Positions 27,201 through 38,405 of a stretch of 64,000 bases of DNA are shown piece after piece (position 1 is the stretch's first letter; every line of letters starts with the position of its first letter). Position numbers and translations under genes: made by a program. Under the pieces are notes generated by a model, which saw only the letters and a program-made list of their open reading frames with translations, did no database searches and was not told the DNA's origin. Origin of the DNA: JBBRCE01 sp038205115 (lineage in GTDB: Bacteria > Planctomycetota > Planctomycetia > Pirellulales > JBBRCE01); assembly GCA_038205115.1 (NCBI GenBank), contig JBBRCE010000025.1:5007-69006 (forward strand), given 5' to 3'.

Positions 27201-27798
27201 AGCGCAAGGCGGACTCGGCATCGGCCTGAGTATCGTCAAACGCCTGGTCGAAATGCACGGCGGAAGCATCGTGGCGACAAGCCCAGGGCAGGGCCAAGGT
27301 AGTTGTTTTGTGGTGCGCCTGCCGGTCTCGCCTGCCATCACCGCCGCCACGGAAAAATCCATTATCGACACTAAACCCAAGCCGGTCGTTGGCCGCCGCA
27401 TTCTCGTCGTCGACGACAACGTGGACGGCGCGCGCAGCCTGGCGATGATGCTCAAAATCATGGGCAATCAAACGCAGACCGCGCACAACGGCCTTGAGGC
27501 CATCGCCTTGGCCGAGACGTTCCGGCCCGAGGTGATTCTGATGGACATTGGCATGCCCAAGCTCAATGGTTACCAGGCCTGCCGTCACATCCGAGAACAA
27601 CCGTGGGGCCGCAATCTGATTATGGTGGCGCAAACGGGCTGGGGCCAGGACGACGACAAACGCAAATCACAAAACGCCGGGTTCAACTTCCACATGGTCA
27701 AGCCGATCGATCCGACGGCTCTGACAACAATGCTGGCCGGACTGTCCGAAACCGCAGACGACTCGCGCAGCTCGGACAACATGACGAACGATGATTAG
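24277..27798 (+). CDS. Hybrid sensor histidine kinase: CHASE3-PAS-GAF-PAS-PAS-HisKA-HATPase-REC
   Basis: 1173 residues. Membrane helices at about 29-50 and 204-223 bracket a CHASE3 sensor (TLTDAEAAQRGYLLTEDEQYL). Then PAS (about 245-360, ASIGDAVVTTD), GAF (about 385-530), two PAS domains (about 535-655 and 665-785, MSQFAWMADDQGYIFWYN), HisKA with phospho-acceptor H804 (SILAHELRNPLAPIRNGL), HATPase with NNAAKYTEPGG and VEDNGIGIP, and a receiver domain with D1090 in LMDIGMPKLNGY. A phosphorelay is implied, but no Hpt or response-regulator gene is adjacent. Another ATG lies at 24298. The stimulus is unknown. Confidence 0.93.
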   Translation: MDKAEQFMTISHQPAGSAAPTRKFRDFRVIGFALTLVVLVIGGVLGFVNYLRLAENDRRVARAHEVIEELENLATTLTDAEAAQRGYLLTEDEQYLKPYNDALLRLQGIVAQLKKLSSNHPDRETHIGQLEPKIQLWLEELKRPVGLEKSGDRPAALTVVRSDAGNTMMDGLRKDVVALQTVEQESLLRHAADSATGSRTTILSILLPTLLGLGLVIAVFVLSQRNQTMRQRAIDIVAEQGERLRTTLASIGDAVVTTDTSCRVTGMNAVAESLTGWTTADAIGVPLDTVFRIVNEQSRQPVESPATRALREGLIVGLANHTVLICKNGTERPIDDSAAPIRCRLGEIVGCVLVFRDVTQRRQEEIAQAERTRLTSLRAEIATALASDSPTHATLRQCAEALVRHLDVAFARIWTLDQGGGVLELQASAGLYTHTDGPHRRINVGEFKIGRIASSRQPHVTNDVPNDPNVSDPEWAAREGMVAFAGYPLLVEDRVYGVVALFARRSVSEAMLTDLAPLADQIAQYVDRKRSEDNLRASEEFNRSLMDGSVDCVKVLDLDGRLLQMNEPGLCSMEIDDFGPFCGASWVELWPTEAVGDIANAVAAARAGATSSFQAFCPTAKGTPRWWDVTVSPVRGTQDGSVVRLLAVSRDITDRKRAEEQLREGEKRFRTLADNMSQFAWMADDQGYIFWYNRRWYEYTGTTLEQMQGWGWRDVHHPDHIDGVVKRIQHSWDTGEPWEDTFPLRGVNGGYRWFLSRAVPIRGDHGQVVCWFGTNTDITEQRELEQALRESDLKKNEFLSILAHELRNPLAPIRNGLQLMKLETTDAEVADSIRSMMERQLGQMVRLIDDLMDLTRISQGKMDLQKARLPISTAVRNAVDTSRPLFEAANHTLTLDLPDEPIDVDADETRLSQVFANLLNNAAKYTEPGGLIRVAIQRAGSDVVVSVEDNGIGIPAAMLPQVFDIFTQVDRSLEKAQGGLGIGLSIVKRLVEMHGGSIVATSPGQGQGSCFVVRLPVSPAITAATEKSIIDTKPKPVVGRRILVVDDNVDGARSLAMMLKIMGNQTQTAHNGLEAIALAETFRPEVILMDIGMPKLNGYQACRHIREQPWGRNLIMVAQTGWGQDDDKRKSQNAGFNFHMVKPIDPTALTTMLAGLSETADDSRSSDNMTNDD

Positions 27799-28338
27799 TA
27801 CCCGGGTTACAACCACCGCAGAACACGCTTCGGAACGCCGCGGTTGATGACCAAAACGATGATCGCGCTGAGAGCTACTTAAGCAGCGTGGCTCCAATCG
27901 AGCGATTTTGCATACTGCGATCGCCGGCGACGGGCTCGGGCTTGTTCGGTTATGTCAACAATCGCGACACTCCAATATATCTCCTCAAGTGCAACCACGA
28001 GTTGGGTGAGGATTGCATCGAATACCTTGAACGGATTGGTCGTCCAATTTTTTTCGAGTACGCAGGCAATGGTCGAGTTCGCAAAGTCGCTGTGAGTTGA
28101 GTTCTGTGTAAAACGGCAGCGATGTTAAACGCCTTTGCAATCGGAGCTTGATGTTCGGCATCGCCCGAGCGGCAGCGTGCTGGTTGCGATTCGGCAGGCG
28201 GGTTCGTCAATGTGCCATGCATCACGGCGACGGAGAGGATCCGTATGTTACAGACAAGTGACAGTCGGTCGACGACGCTTCAGTTATACTCCCTGCGTTG
28301 TTCGAGATCCGCGTTTCCATTATCGAAAGGAACAAGCC
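27799..28338. other. Spacer with one doubtful small open frame
   Basis: 540 bases. A GTG-started frame at 27888-28100 (70 codons) reads MAPIERFCILRSPATG and later NHELGEDCIEYLERIGRP; it has protein-like composition but no ribosome site and no family I know, so I leave it unsupported. The final 60 bases contain TATACT (28285-28290), a possible -10 box for the next gene, but without a well-spaced -35. Confidence 0.35.
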
Positions 28339-28725
28339 ATGTGGAAATCAATCGTTCTCGTCGTCGCCATCGGCTGCTTACTTGCACTGCCTGCCGTTAG
28401 TTTGGCAAAGGAGAAACGCGAGGCAAAGCCGCGTTTCAAAGGCGTGGAATTGTACAGTTGGAAAGACAAGGACGGGAACTGGAAGTTTGCGCTGCTGGAC
28501 GGAACCAACGCCCAGAAGACGGAGCAGGATGTTAAATCAGACCCCGACGTGCTCGCAGGCGCCGACGCCCTGACAAAGTCGCTGCGCTTGCTGGCAGAAG
28601 GGGAAGAAGTATTCTGGGGTTCGCACCGCTGCACTGGCTTCGAACTTCCCGACGCCGCCACGCAAAAAACCATCGCCCAGGCCGCCAAGGACGCAAAAAT
28701 CAAACTCGACATCGACAAAGGCTAG
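28339..28725 (+). CDS. Small secreted protein
   Basis: 128 residues from the ATG at 28339, which follows a clear AAAGGA ribosome site at 7 bases; the longer open frame upstream is rejected for that reason. Signal peptide at 1-22 (SIVLVVAIGCLLALPAVSLAK). The mature 105 residues are hydrophilic and lysine-rich: GVELYSWKDKDGNWKFALLDGTN, then SLRLLAEGEEVFWGS and a helical end. The pattern VELYSWKDxxGxWxFALLxGTN is one I have seen in small exported hypothetical proteins; no function is known to me. Periplasmic location inferred. Confidence 0.75.
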   Translation: MWKSIVLVVAIGCLLALPAVSLAKEKREAKPRFKGVELYSWKDKDGNWKFALLDGTNAQKTEQDVKSDPDVLAGADALTKSLRLLAEGEEVFWGSHRCTGFELPDAATQKTIAQAAKDAKIKLDIDKG

Positions 28726-28822
28726 CCGCCGTGCGAATTGGCCCGCGGTTCGGCGGGCTCGCGAGCCATCGTCAAAATCAATCTCGATTGGTCAGCTTTC
28801 GCGCGGGCATCGCGATTTACAA

Positions 28823-29101
28823 TCAGGTGGCCTGGGTGAAAAATGACGCGACAATGAGGCCTGTGTCGGTCAATGCGAACCCGACGATGGCGCCCAACAT
28901 CGGCCTGCGGAAAAGATTTCCGATGCCAGCCCCCACGAGGCTTGCACCCAGCATCAGCAGAAGGATCAATTCGATCGACGGTGAAGCAAATTTCAGCGGC
29001 GACAATCGAGTCTTGGCGGAAATTAGCGCAAAGCCGACTGCAATAATCGTCACGCTAACGAAAAGCCTGCGAAGTGAAAATTGCGGCATCGGGGAACTCA
29101 T
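28823..29101 (-). CDS. Small membrane protein with FSLRRLF motif
   Basis: 92 residues. The N-terminus MSSPMPQFSLRRLFVSVTII belongs to the many planctomycete membrane proteins in which an F[ST]LRxL[LF] box leads straight into the first transmembrane helix. Three hydrophobic segments are visible (about 13-29, 43-62, 67-90). Function unknown; inner membrane inferred. It converges on the small secreted protein. Confidence 0.7.
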   Translation of the reverse strand: MSSPMPQFSLRRLFVSVTIIAVGFALISAKTRLSPLKFASPSIELILLLMLGASLVGAGIGNLFRRPMLGAIVGFALTDTGLIVASFFTQAT

Positions 29102-29521
29102 GAGAAATCATTCGACAAGTCGCTCAAACATCGGCCCGCTCGCTCGAGCGTCTGGCCAAGATATCATGAGCCGACCGTATTCGCCAAGTTGAAGCACGCA
29201 CGGCGCTTCGCACGGGGGCCAACGTTTCGCGGCCGTACGAACTTCGCGCTTTCGCCGCTGGGTTGCGTGCGCTCGTCATCAATTGACCATCGCAGATTTG
29301 CCGCGCTGCGGATCGTCAACAAGTGGTGGACGAAATTTCCTCTTGTCGCGGCGCACGCACGTCAAAGATAATATCCGTGCAAGTACTGCCGCGCGCGTCC
29401 ATTCGGACTTATGATTGCAGGAGCGTCGCTGCGGCCGCAACGCAACGAATGATGCGATTTTGGCGAAGTTTTTGCCGCCACGCGATCACTGAAGCACATC
29501 TTCGAAAAAGGCGCGCAATTC
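29102..29521. other. Spacer, nothing recognised
   Basis: 420 bases between divergently transcribed genes. The open frames here lack ribosome sites and domain content. No hairpin-plus-T-run or repeat was seen. Promoters for both flanking genes are expected. Confidence 0.35.
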
Positions 29522-31081
29522 ATGCACCCACCACGACCGCTTCCAAAACTGTTGGCTCTAAGCTGTTTGCTGTTGAGCGTATGGGCCAATCGGCTACTGG
29601 CGCAGCCCGCCAGCGGCCCGAAAGAATCCGCCGCGGCTGCGGCCCCCAGCGGCGCGCGATTGGTGGTTCCGGCAGACCTGTTTGTGGATGACGACAACGC
29701 CGGCGCGCAGGACGGCAGCGCATTGCATCCATTCAAAACGGTGCAGCAGGCCATCAATGCTGCCAAAGACAAAGCCGTGGTCGCGGTGGCTGGCGGAACC
29801 TACCCGCAGAACATTCGGCTGCGCGAAAAAGCCGTGCGACTCTACGGCGGCTACGTCGGCGGCAGCGCCAAAAGTTACGCCGCCGGAACCGCCGGCAACT
29901 TCAAAGAGCGCGACCCGGCCAAGAATCCGTCGCACCTTAAAGGCGACGGCAGAGATTCGGTGGTCACCCTGTATGAGGCCGGCGCAAGCGTCGTTGATGG
30001 CTTTCTGATCACCAGCGGCGGACGCAGCGCGCTGGCCGCGCCCGCCTGGGTGGGCGGCGGCTTTTACATCTATCTGGGTGCGCCGACAATTTCCAACAAC
30101 CTGATCGAGAAAAATCAGACCTGTCCGCCCGTCAAGCAAGACGAAGAAAAACTCGGCGGCGGCATCTACTCGACCGGCGCGAGCCTCTCGATCTTGGATA
30201 ACGTCATCCGCAACAACACCTCGGGACGCGGGGCCGGCATTGCGGCCGACGGACCGAAACTGATCATTCGCGGTAACACCGTGCAAAAAAACATCGGCGT
30301 CAGCGACCACGGCGGCGGCATTTATCTGTTCTCTCAAAATGCCGAAATTTCGCACAACCGCATCGAAGGCAACGAGATCGGCCGGGCGATGGGCTACGGC
30401 TGGGGCGGCGGCGTGACGGTCGTCAATAAGGGCGGCAATTACAAATTCTCCTATAACATTCTCACGGGCAATTTCGCGCCGTCGGTAGGCAGCGCCCTAT
30501 TCGTCGACGACGGCGCCGTGGCTTCGCTGGATCACGATCTGATTTATGCCAACGCGTGCAACCCGGCCGGAAATGGCGCGGTGCCGGCAGTTTATGTCGA
30601 TGGCTCCGATGACGGCCTGAGCTCCACGCTGACAATCGACCATGCCACCATCGTCGATCACGTCTGCAAACCCACCGTCAACGGCAATGCCGTCACTGTG
30701 ACAGGGCATTCCAAAGTCATCGTCAAGAACAGCATCCTCTGGAACAACGGTGGCGACGATCTCGACGTGGACGCAACCAGCAAGGCGACGGTCACCTACA
30801 CGCTTTCGCAAGAGTCGCTCAAAGGCGTCGGCAATCTCTCCAAAGATCCGCTGTTTGTCGATCCCGCCGGCCACGACTACCATCTGCGTTCGACGGCCGG
30901 GCGCTGGGACGCGGCCGCCAATGACAAGCACGGTGGCTGGGCGATCGATCGTCAGCACAGCCCCGCCATCGACGCCGCCGAACCGGGGTCTGCGTTTAAG
31001 CTTGAGCCAGCGCCCAACGGCGGCCGCGCCAACTTGGGCGCCGACGGCAACACCGCGCAGGCCAGCAAATCCGTGCCCTGA
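29522..31081 (+). CDS. Secreted right-handed parallel beta-helix protein
   Basis: 519 residues with a signal peptide (1-27, LLALSCLLLSVWANRLLAQ). After DLFVDDDNAGAQDGSALHPFKTVQQAINAA, the DUF1565-like entry to a pectate-lyase-type fold, come repeating rungs such as PTISNNLIEKN, SILDNVIRNNTSG, LIIRGNTVQKN, AEISHNRIEGNEIG and YKFSYNILTGN. The chain closes with the usual DPLFVDPAGHDYHLRST and SPAIDAA. Such proteins bind or cleave polysaccharides at the cell surface, but no catalytic residues can be pointed out, so a binding or structural role is as likely. It stands alone between spacers. Confidence 0.82.
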   Translation: MHPPRPLPKLLALSCLLLSVWANRLLAQPASGPKESAAAAAPSGARLVVPADLFVDDDNAGAQDGSALHPFKTVQQAINAAKDKAVVAVAGGTYPQNIRLREKAVRLYGGYVGGSAKSYAAGTAGNFKERDPAKNPSHLKGDGRDSVVTLYEAGASVVDGFLITSGGRSALAAPAWVGGGFYIYLGAPTISNNLIEKNQTCPPVKQDEEKLGGGIYSTGASLSILDNVIRNNTSGRGAGIAADGPKLIIRGNTVQKNIGVSDHGGGIYLFSQNAEISHNRIEGNEIGRAMGYGWGGGVTVVNKGGNYKFSYNILTGNFAPSVGSALFVDDGAVASLDHDLIYANACNPAGNGAVPAVYVDGSDDGLSSTLTIDHATIVDHVCKPTVNGNAVTVTGHSKVIVKNSILWNNGGDDLDVDATSKATVTYTLSQESLKGVGNLSKDPLFVDPAGHDYHLRSTAGRWDAAANDKHGGWAIDRQHSPAIDAAEPGSAFKLEPAPNGGRANLGADGNTAQASKSVP

Positions 31082-31264
31082 ATCGGCCATGGAAAACAGC
31101 GGCCGGAGCCTTGCCTCAGGTCATTGGCTGAAAGCAACGGGTGCAACCTTGTTTTCTGGACCTCGACGACGACTAGTCCCGAATACTGTAAATGCGTATA
31201 CTTAATGGTGAGTTGCGGACGGGGTCGCAAACTGTGATATTGCCTGTTGCCCCATTCGTTCACC

Positions 31265-33562
<2,298 letters not shown>

Positions 33563-33696
33563 TGGCCGGCTGAAAGTGCCACTCCCGGCGTCGTGTTATC
33601 GATCAATTTTTTTTCCAGTCGAATCGAAAACATTGATGACGCGCGCAACCGCAAATCTTATTGTTCGTCTCGTCAAACACACAGTTCGACCGCTGG

Positions 33697-34809
33697 ATGA
33701 TTGCACTTGTGAATGAGCTTGCTCCTAAACTGCCAGTCGATGATGCCACGCATCAGGTCGGCGTTAGGCTTGCGCCAGAGAAAGCGGCCGCGTATTTCCA
33801 CGCAGCGTTCATGCGTGGCGCGTGGTGGCACGTGGGGCTTTTTGTCCTGACAGTTTTGCTAGCGGCAATGTTTGACGACCGAAATGACCTCTTCTTGCTG
33901 CAGATCATTCCAAGGTTTTTGGCCATCGTACAGGCAGTGGTGGTCGGACTGTGGTTTGGCGGCGGCCAGACGACAATGCTGATTAAGCTACCCGTCTTAC
34001 TCGTGTGCGTACTGACTGCAAGCAATGTGGGGCTGAAATCGGACGCTGGCGATGCTTCGGGCCTGCTGCTGGCCTGCGCTCTTTGTTTCGCAGGTTTGTC
34101 GGCGACGGCGCGGTTGCTGGGCTTACGTAGCGTGCTGAAATTGCGGGATGGTCGCGTCATTGTGCCGGCCAGTTCGCGACAGTTTTCGATCGCGCAAATC
34201 ATGCTGTTCACGGCGGCGGTCGCAGTGCTGCTGGCGACGTTTCAATCGGGACGAGTCCGGCCGCCGCAGTTGCCGTTGTCTGACTGGCATAATCTGGCGT
34301 GGCTGTTGCCGATTGGTTGCGTTTTGGCCCTCACGGCTTGGTCGGCTTTGAGCGATTCCTCAGGCGCGTTGGGCATTACACTCACCTACACGTTTTTAGT
34401 CATGATTGCGCTGGGCTTGATAATCTCACCCAACGCTGCAACCCTGCCTGGCTTGGCGGCGATCGTGGCACAAATCGTTTTCGTAGGGCCGCTGAAAAAA
34501 TATCTGCAGCGCGATTTCGTTCGGCAAGGCAAATCTTGGGATGCCATCGACGGGCTCTCACTCTTCTTTTTAGTCTGGCCGACCAACGCCGTGGTGTTTG
34601 GCGCGCTGAACCCCAGCGCGCTATTGGCGTTGGTCGTCGGGCTGCTACAAGTTGGCGTCATCGTCCGCCTGTGGCCGTTTCGCGCGGCCGGTTTCCGTTT
34701 GCAGCGGTTGCAAAACATCTGCACGGCGGACAAGTCTCCGGACCTGCCGGATGCTCGCGACGACGAGCGAAAGAGCGATGACGAACCGGCCGAATCGAAA
34801 TTGAACTGA
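33697..34809 (+). CDS. Multi-pass membrane protein of unknown function
   Basis: 370 residues from the ATG at 33697 (an in-frame TTG lies at 33661). About eight to nine hydrophobic segments are visible; the middle one, after RQFSIAQIMLFTAAVAVLLATF, is the planctomycete FS[IL]xxIM/LL type of helix seen in many lineage-specific membrane proteins. The C-terminal 25 residues are strongly charged (DARDDERKSDDEPAESKLN) and cytoplasmic by inference. I do not recognise a family. It lies after priA on the same strand, separated by 134 bp, and converges with the next gene. Confidence 0.65.
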   Translation: MIALVNELAPKLPVDDATHQVGVRLAPEKAAAYFHAAFMRGAWWHVGLFVLTVLLAAMFDDRNDLFLLQIIPRFLAIVQAVVVGLWFGGGQTTMLIKLPVLLVCVLTASNVGLKSDAGDASGLLLACALCFAGLSATARLLGLRSVLKLRDGRVIVPASSRQFSIAQIMLFTAAVAVLLATFQSGRVRPPQLPLSDWHNLAWLLPIGCVLALTAWSALSDSSGALGITLTYTFLVMIALGLIISPNAATLPGLAAIVAQIVFVGPLKKYLQRDFVRQGKSWDAIDGLSLFFLVWPTNAVVFGALNPSALLALVVGLLQVGVIVRLWPFRAAGFRLQRLQNICTADKSPDLPDARDDERKSDDEPAESKLN

Positions 34810-34826
34810 CGAGTCAGACTTCGCAA

Positions 34827-36140
34827 TCATCGCGCGGGGCGCTCGCCGTCCTCAAGCGGCTTTTCGGCCAACGGCGGTTGTGCTGCCAGCGGTTTTACGA
34901 GCAGCGCGGAGTGAATCCATTCCACACCCAGCGCGCCGGCCGAAGTGGCAACGTGCATCTCGTCAACGCCGATGCTGGCGCGTTCGTAATCGTCATGATT
35001 CACGGAGTATTCCAGTTGCTCGCCCGGTTTGACCCACGACCGATATTGCAGCACGTAGTGAGTTGACTTATTGGAGTGATGCGTGGCTTTGCCGCTGATT
35101 TTCTCAAAGTGCATGGTCACTGGCGTACGGTCCAGCTGGGCATTGAGCAGCGATGTGATGGCGACGCCGCCCAGTGGAATCATAAAGATTGCCACGACAA
35201 TCAGTCCCAACCAGTTGTCGTGAGATGTTGACGTGCCGCGCAGTAGCCGCGCGGCCAGCCAGGCAAACAGCAGGTACGCCGGAAAGCTCACCGCCAACGA
35301 CGCGACAAACAATTGGCCAACGTAGAGCGGACTGTAGTGAAAGAAGAACAGCGTCGCGGCGAAGCCAACTTCGCCAACAAACAGCCAAATGGTGCATTTG
35401 CGCCGGCGACGAGTCACACGAACGTCCGGCCCCGCCTTGACGCTCGGCAGGTTATCGGCCAGCGCCAACAATCGCGCCGCGGCCGTGGCATCCAGGTCCG
35501 GTCGGTCATGCTTGCTCGGTTCGAAGCCAGACCAGTTGGCCTGCAGTTGGCGACCTTCCAGTACAATTTCTTTGAAGCCCAAGTTTTGCAAATCCAAAAT
35601 GGACTGGCGACTCACCGCGTCGTCGAAGTATTGCCGGCAAAACTCGACATCGTCGGAGCGGACATAGCAGGCGTCGTCAAAGGCGGCGTCGCCGGTTTGA
35701 ATTTCTTTGGCAATCCCCAGGCGTTTGCACCAGCGGTCGAAGCCATTCTCGGCTTTGACTTTGAACTGCGCCTTGGTCTCGGCCGGCACGCTGAATCGCA
35801 GCAGCGATGGCCGGCCGTTTTTACCAGTCACCGGCTTGCGATAGACGAGCGTGTACGTGTGCCCGGCGACTTTCACCACCCGCCGGGTATCATCGACAAA
35901 TCTTCCGGGCGCACCGCGCGCCGCTTTGGCAATCGCCTGGACATGCCGACCGTGGCGAATCAGCAATCCGCCGAGCACGATGACCAAGATGCCCGCGGCA
36001 ATCAGCACGCCCCCTGGCAGGGCCGGCGGTCCGTTACCGCCCGCTTGCGCCGGGTTGATGGCAATCAGCCAAGCGACGCCAATTCCGCCGGCGCAAAAAC
36101 CGCACAGCACAAACACATATCCCAAAATGCGATACACCAT
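34827..36140 (-). CDS. Membrane protein, DUF3592-like C-terminal half
   Basis: 437 residues from the ATG at 36140, whose upstream bases GAAGGTGGCGGG include a plausible ribosome site; the frame also opens from 36188. Two helices start the chain (RILGYVFVLCGFCAGGIGVAW and VLIAAGILVIVLGGLLI), then a soluble domain (about 90-250) reading LVYRKPVTGKNGRPSLLRFSV, then two more helices (270-320), one more at about 335-358, and a beta-rich end (TMHFEKISGK, YVLQYRSWVKPGEQ) like DUF3592 proteins. Function unknown. It converges with the preceding membrane-protein gene with an 18-bp gap. Confidence 0.65.
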   Translation of the reverse strand: MVYRILGYVFVLCGFCAGGIGVAWLIAINPAQAGGNGPPALPGGVLIAAGILVIVLGGLLIRHGRHVQAIAKAARGAPGRFVDDTRRVVKVAGHTYTLVYRKPVTGKNGRPSLLRFSVPAETKAQFKVKAENGFDRWCKRLGIAKEIQTGDAAFDDACYVRSDDVEFCRQYFDDAVSRQSILDLQNLGFKEIVLEGRQLQANWSGFEPSKHDRPDLDATAAARLLALADNLPSVKAGPDVRVTRRRRKCTIWLFVGEVGFAATLFFFHYSPLYVGQLFVASLAVSFPAYLLFAWLAARLLRGTSTSHDNWLGLIVVAIFMIPLGGVAITSLLNAQLDRTPVTMHFEKISGKATHHSNKSTHYVLQYRSWVKPGEQLEYSVNHDDYERASIGVDEMHVATSAGALGVEWIHSALLVKPLAAQPPLAEKPLEDGERPAR

Positions 36141-36619
36141 CCCGCCACCTTCATGTGCTTGCTTGCCGCAACATCCGACCACCGCCACAGTCTGAGCGCT
36201 GCCTGCGGTAGAATCAAGCCTGCGGTGGGCAGGCTCGACGGCGCGTCCGCCCCGTGAATTCTCGCCGCAAGCTCCGCCGGCGATCGGACGGCACGTGAAC
36301 AGGATTTTGCTTGCAGACTAACGACGTCGACCGCGCCGATGCGACGGCCCGTTAACGCCGTTTTGCGCTGCGTTGATGGCGATCAACAGCCCTGCCTCAA
36401 TTCCGCTTTCAATAGCCCCGCAGAGCATTTTCAGATTTCCTAAGGCGTGAAACGACGGCGACGGTCTGAACGGACGTCATGCGCGGCAAGCAAACGGCAA
36501 AAAGTGAATCCCGATTCGATTGTTCTGCCGCAATGCGGTTCAGCTATGATAGACAATTGCCCTGTCGTGCAGTGGAATTCGAAGCATAGTGCGGGCGACA
36601 AGCTCGATTGGAGTGTTAG
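36141..36619. other. Spacer, nothing recognised
   Basis: 479 bases between divergent genes. There is no long convincing frame, tRNA or repeat. GC content falls toward 36540-36619, as expected ahead of the next gene, but no promoter could be assigned. Confidence 0.35.
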
Positions 36620-37306
36620 TTGTCAAACCGCGCGTATCTCTACAGTTTGAGCAATCGCCCAGCTTCGTTTTTAGATCGCCCTGAAACGATCTGCGGTTTG
36701 TCCGAATGGGCGTATCTCGTGCCGTTTACGTATCGGGTGCTGATGTCCGGCGATCCGCGCCTGTGTGGGTCGCTGATGGCCGACGGCCTGGACGGCGATA
36801 CGCCCGAGCACAAGACCAATCTGTACGCGATCAGCAGCGAATTCGATTTAGGTTTCACGCGATTGAAACGGTTTTTCTCGGTACTGCGAGAAATTGTCTC
36901 CGATTCGTCTCCGCAACTCATCGCCGGTCTCGACGCCACGGAAACATTTCTCGACTGCCACCGCGATCGTTATCTGCTGCTGGAAACGATTGAAATTGAC
37001 TGCATGTCTGGCGAAGGCGAAGCGGGATTGCTGGGTTGCGTTCAAACCGAAATCAATGAGTGTCGTCGTGCCGGGGTTGCCGTCGATGCCTTGTCGGGCA
37101 CTCCAACTGACGCCACGCAACTGCTCAGAACCGCGACGAAACAGCAAATTGGATTTCCGCTTGGCGCTCTTTACGGCCTGCGGCTGGACGACGATTGCGA
37201 CAACACACGTTTCGGCATGACGGATTACCCGTTGGGCTTGGAGTGGACAGATGTCCTTTCTTTCGAACTGCAGAACCGTAGCCAATTTGAAACCACCGGC
37301 CCATAA
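36620..37306 (+). CDS. Hypothetical protein beginning SNRAYLYS, TTG start
   Basis: 228 residues from a TTG at 36620; no ATG occurs early in the frame and the N-terminus SNRAYLYSLSNRP reads like the conserved start of a small family of uncharacterised soluble proteins (M-[AS]-N-R-[AS]-Y-L-Y-S). The body is acidic and helical, with FDLGFTRLKRFFSVLREIV and DRYLLLETIEIDCM; no signal peptide, membrane segment or catalytic motif. Such proteins sometimes occur beside toxin-immunity genes, but nothing here supports that. The SDR gene follows 108 bp later. Confidence 0.6.
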   Translation: MSNRAYLYSLSNRPASFLDRPETICGLSEWAYLVPFTYRVLMSGDPRLCGSLMADGLDGDTPEHKTNLYAISSEFDLGFTRLKRFFSVLREIVSDSSPQLIAGLDATETFLDCHRDRYLLLETIEIDCMSGEGEAGLLGCVQTEINECRRAGVAVDALSGTPTDATQLLRTATKQQIGFPLGALYGLRLDDDCDNTRFGMTDYPLGLEWTDVLSFELQNRSQFETTGP

Positions 37307-37414
37307 CACGATGCTGGAAAGCGGCGGAAATGACGAAGGAACGGATGCTGTATATCGATCGATGCGAAGTGACCTCAGTTCGCTCAATGACGTGCCAGTC
37401 CCGGATTGGAAAAC

Positions 37415-38161
37415 ATGCCTGAAACGAAAATTGCTTTAATCACCGGGGCCGGCAAAAAACGCGTCGGTTGGCATGTCGCGCAGGCACTAGCGCTGCGCGG
37501 CTATGCGCTGGCCATTCATTATTGGCAATCGGCCGACGATGCGCAGGCGGCCGTCGCGGAATTTCGCGCCCTGGGTGTTGAGGCCGAGCGGTTTCAGGCC
37601 GATCTGTCGGTTGCGGAAGCCACAAGGCGGATGGTGGACGAAGTGCTCGGACGATTCGGCCGGATCGATGCACTGGTGACCTGCGCGGCCATCTGGCAGC
37701 GCAAGCGGCTAGAAGACGTGACCGCCGACGATGTCCGCCGCCACTTCGAAGTCAACACCCTAGGCACGTTCATCTGCGCACAGCAGGCAGGGCTGGCGAT
37801 GGTCAAACAGGCCGAAGGCGGCTGCATCGTCACGCTGGGCGACTGGGCCGTGGCCCGCCCCTACGCGGATTACGCCGCTTATTTTCCGTCAAAAGGCGGG
37901 ATCGTGGCGCTGACGCGGTCGCTGGCGGTGGAATTCGCGCAGCGCAACCCACGGGTGCGCGTCAATTGCGTACTGCCTGGCCCCGTGATGCTGCCCGCCG
38001 ATTTGCCGGCCGCGGAACGCCAGGCGGCCATTGCTGGCACGCTGGTCAAGCGCGAAGGCACGCCGCAGCACGTAGCCGCTGCCGTGCTGCAATTGATTGA
38101 GAATGACTTCCTGACCGGCGTCTGCTTGCCGGTGGACGGCGGGCGGACGTTGGCCGGCTAA
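37415..38161 (+). CDS. Short-chain dehydrogenase, pteridine-reductase (PTR1/FolM) type
   Basis: 248 residues from the ATG at 37415. The nucleotide-binding start is ALITGAGKKRVGWHVA, the TGxxx(K)RxG variant used by NADPH-dependent pteridine reductases rather than the classical TGxxxGxG. The active site is D143, Y156 and K160 (LGDWAVARPYADYAAYFPSK): an Asp 13 residues before the Tyr replaces the classical Ser, as in PTR1. NTLGTFICAQ (N114) and LPGPVMLP are standard SDR features. Probable role: reduction of dihydropterin or dihydrofolate, or an alternative ketone; no folate gene is adjacent. Cytoplasmic. Confidence 0.82.
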   Translation: MPETKIALITGAGKKRVGWHVAQALALRGYALAIHYWQSADDAQAAVAEFRALGVEAERFQADLSVAEATRRMVDEVLGRFGRIDALVTCAAIWQRKRLEDVTADDVRRHFEVNTLGTFICAQQAGLAMVKQAEGGCIVTLGDWAVARPYADYAAYFPSKGGIVALTRSLAVEFAQRNPRVRVNCVLPGPVMLPADLPAAERQAAIAGTLVKREGTPQHVAAAVLQLIENDFLTGVCLPVDGGRTLAG

Positions 38162-38405
38162 TACTTACAAGCAGAGCGTTGAAACTCGCGGGTTGCCAGT
38201 CCGTTGCCGCCTGCTTGCTTCCGCGCGGAACGCCGCACTGCTGGCGATTTCCGCTTGGTCGCGGTCGCTTAGATGGGCAAATTTTTGAAAAAGGCTGGTG
38301 TTTTTTCTCGGTAGCTGGAATAATGCAGAGGTCACCTCTCGATCGGCCACTTCGGCCAACAGACAAATTCCAATGGCAGTCTTAATCCCGTTGCGGAGTT
38401 TTCCC

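Noticed and set aside
27888..28100. 70-codon frame from GTG
   Set aside because: Protein-like composition but no ribosome site, no homology I recognise, and a competing antisense frame.
28258..28290. Sigma-70 promoter for the small secreted protein (GTGACA and TATACT)
   Set aside because: The spacing of about 21 bases is too long and planctomycete promoters are poorly defined.
33565..33613. Terminator after priA
   Set aside because: A short GCCGG/CCGGC stem exists but the eight-T run starts some 20 bases beyond it.
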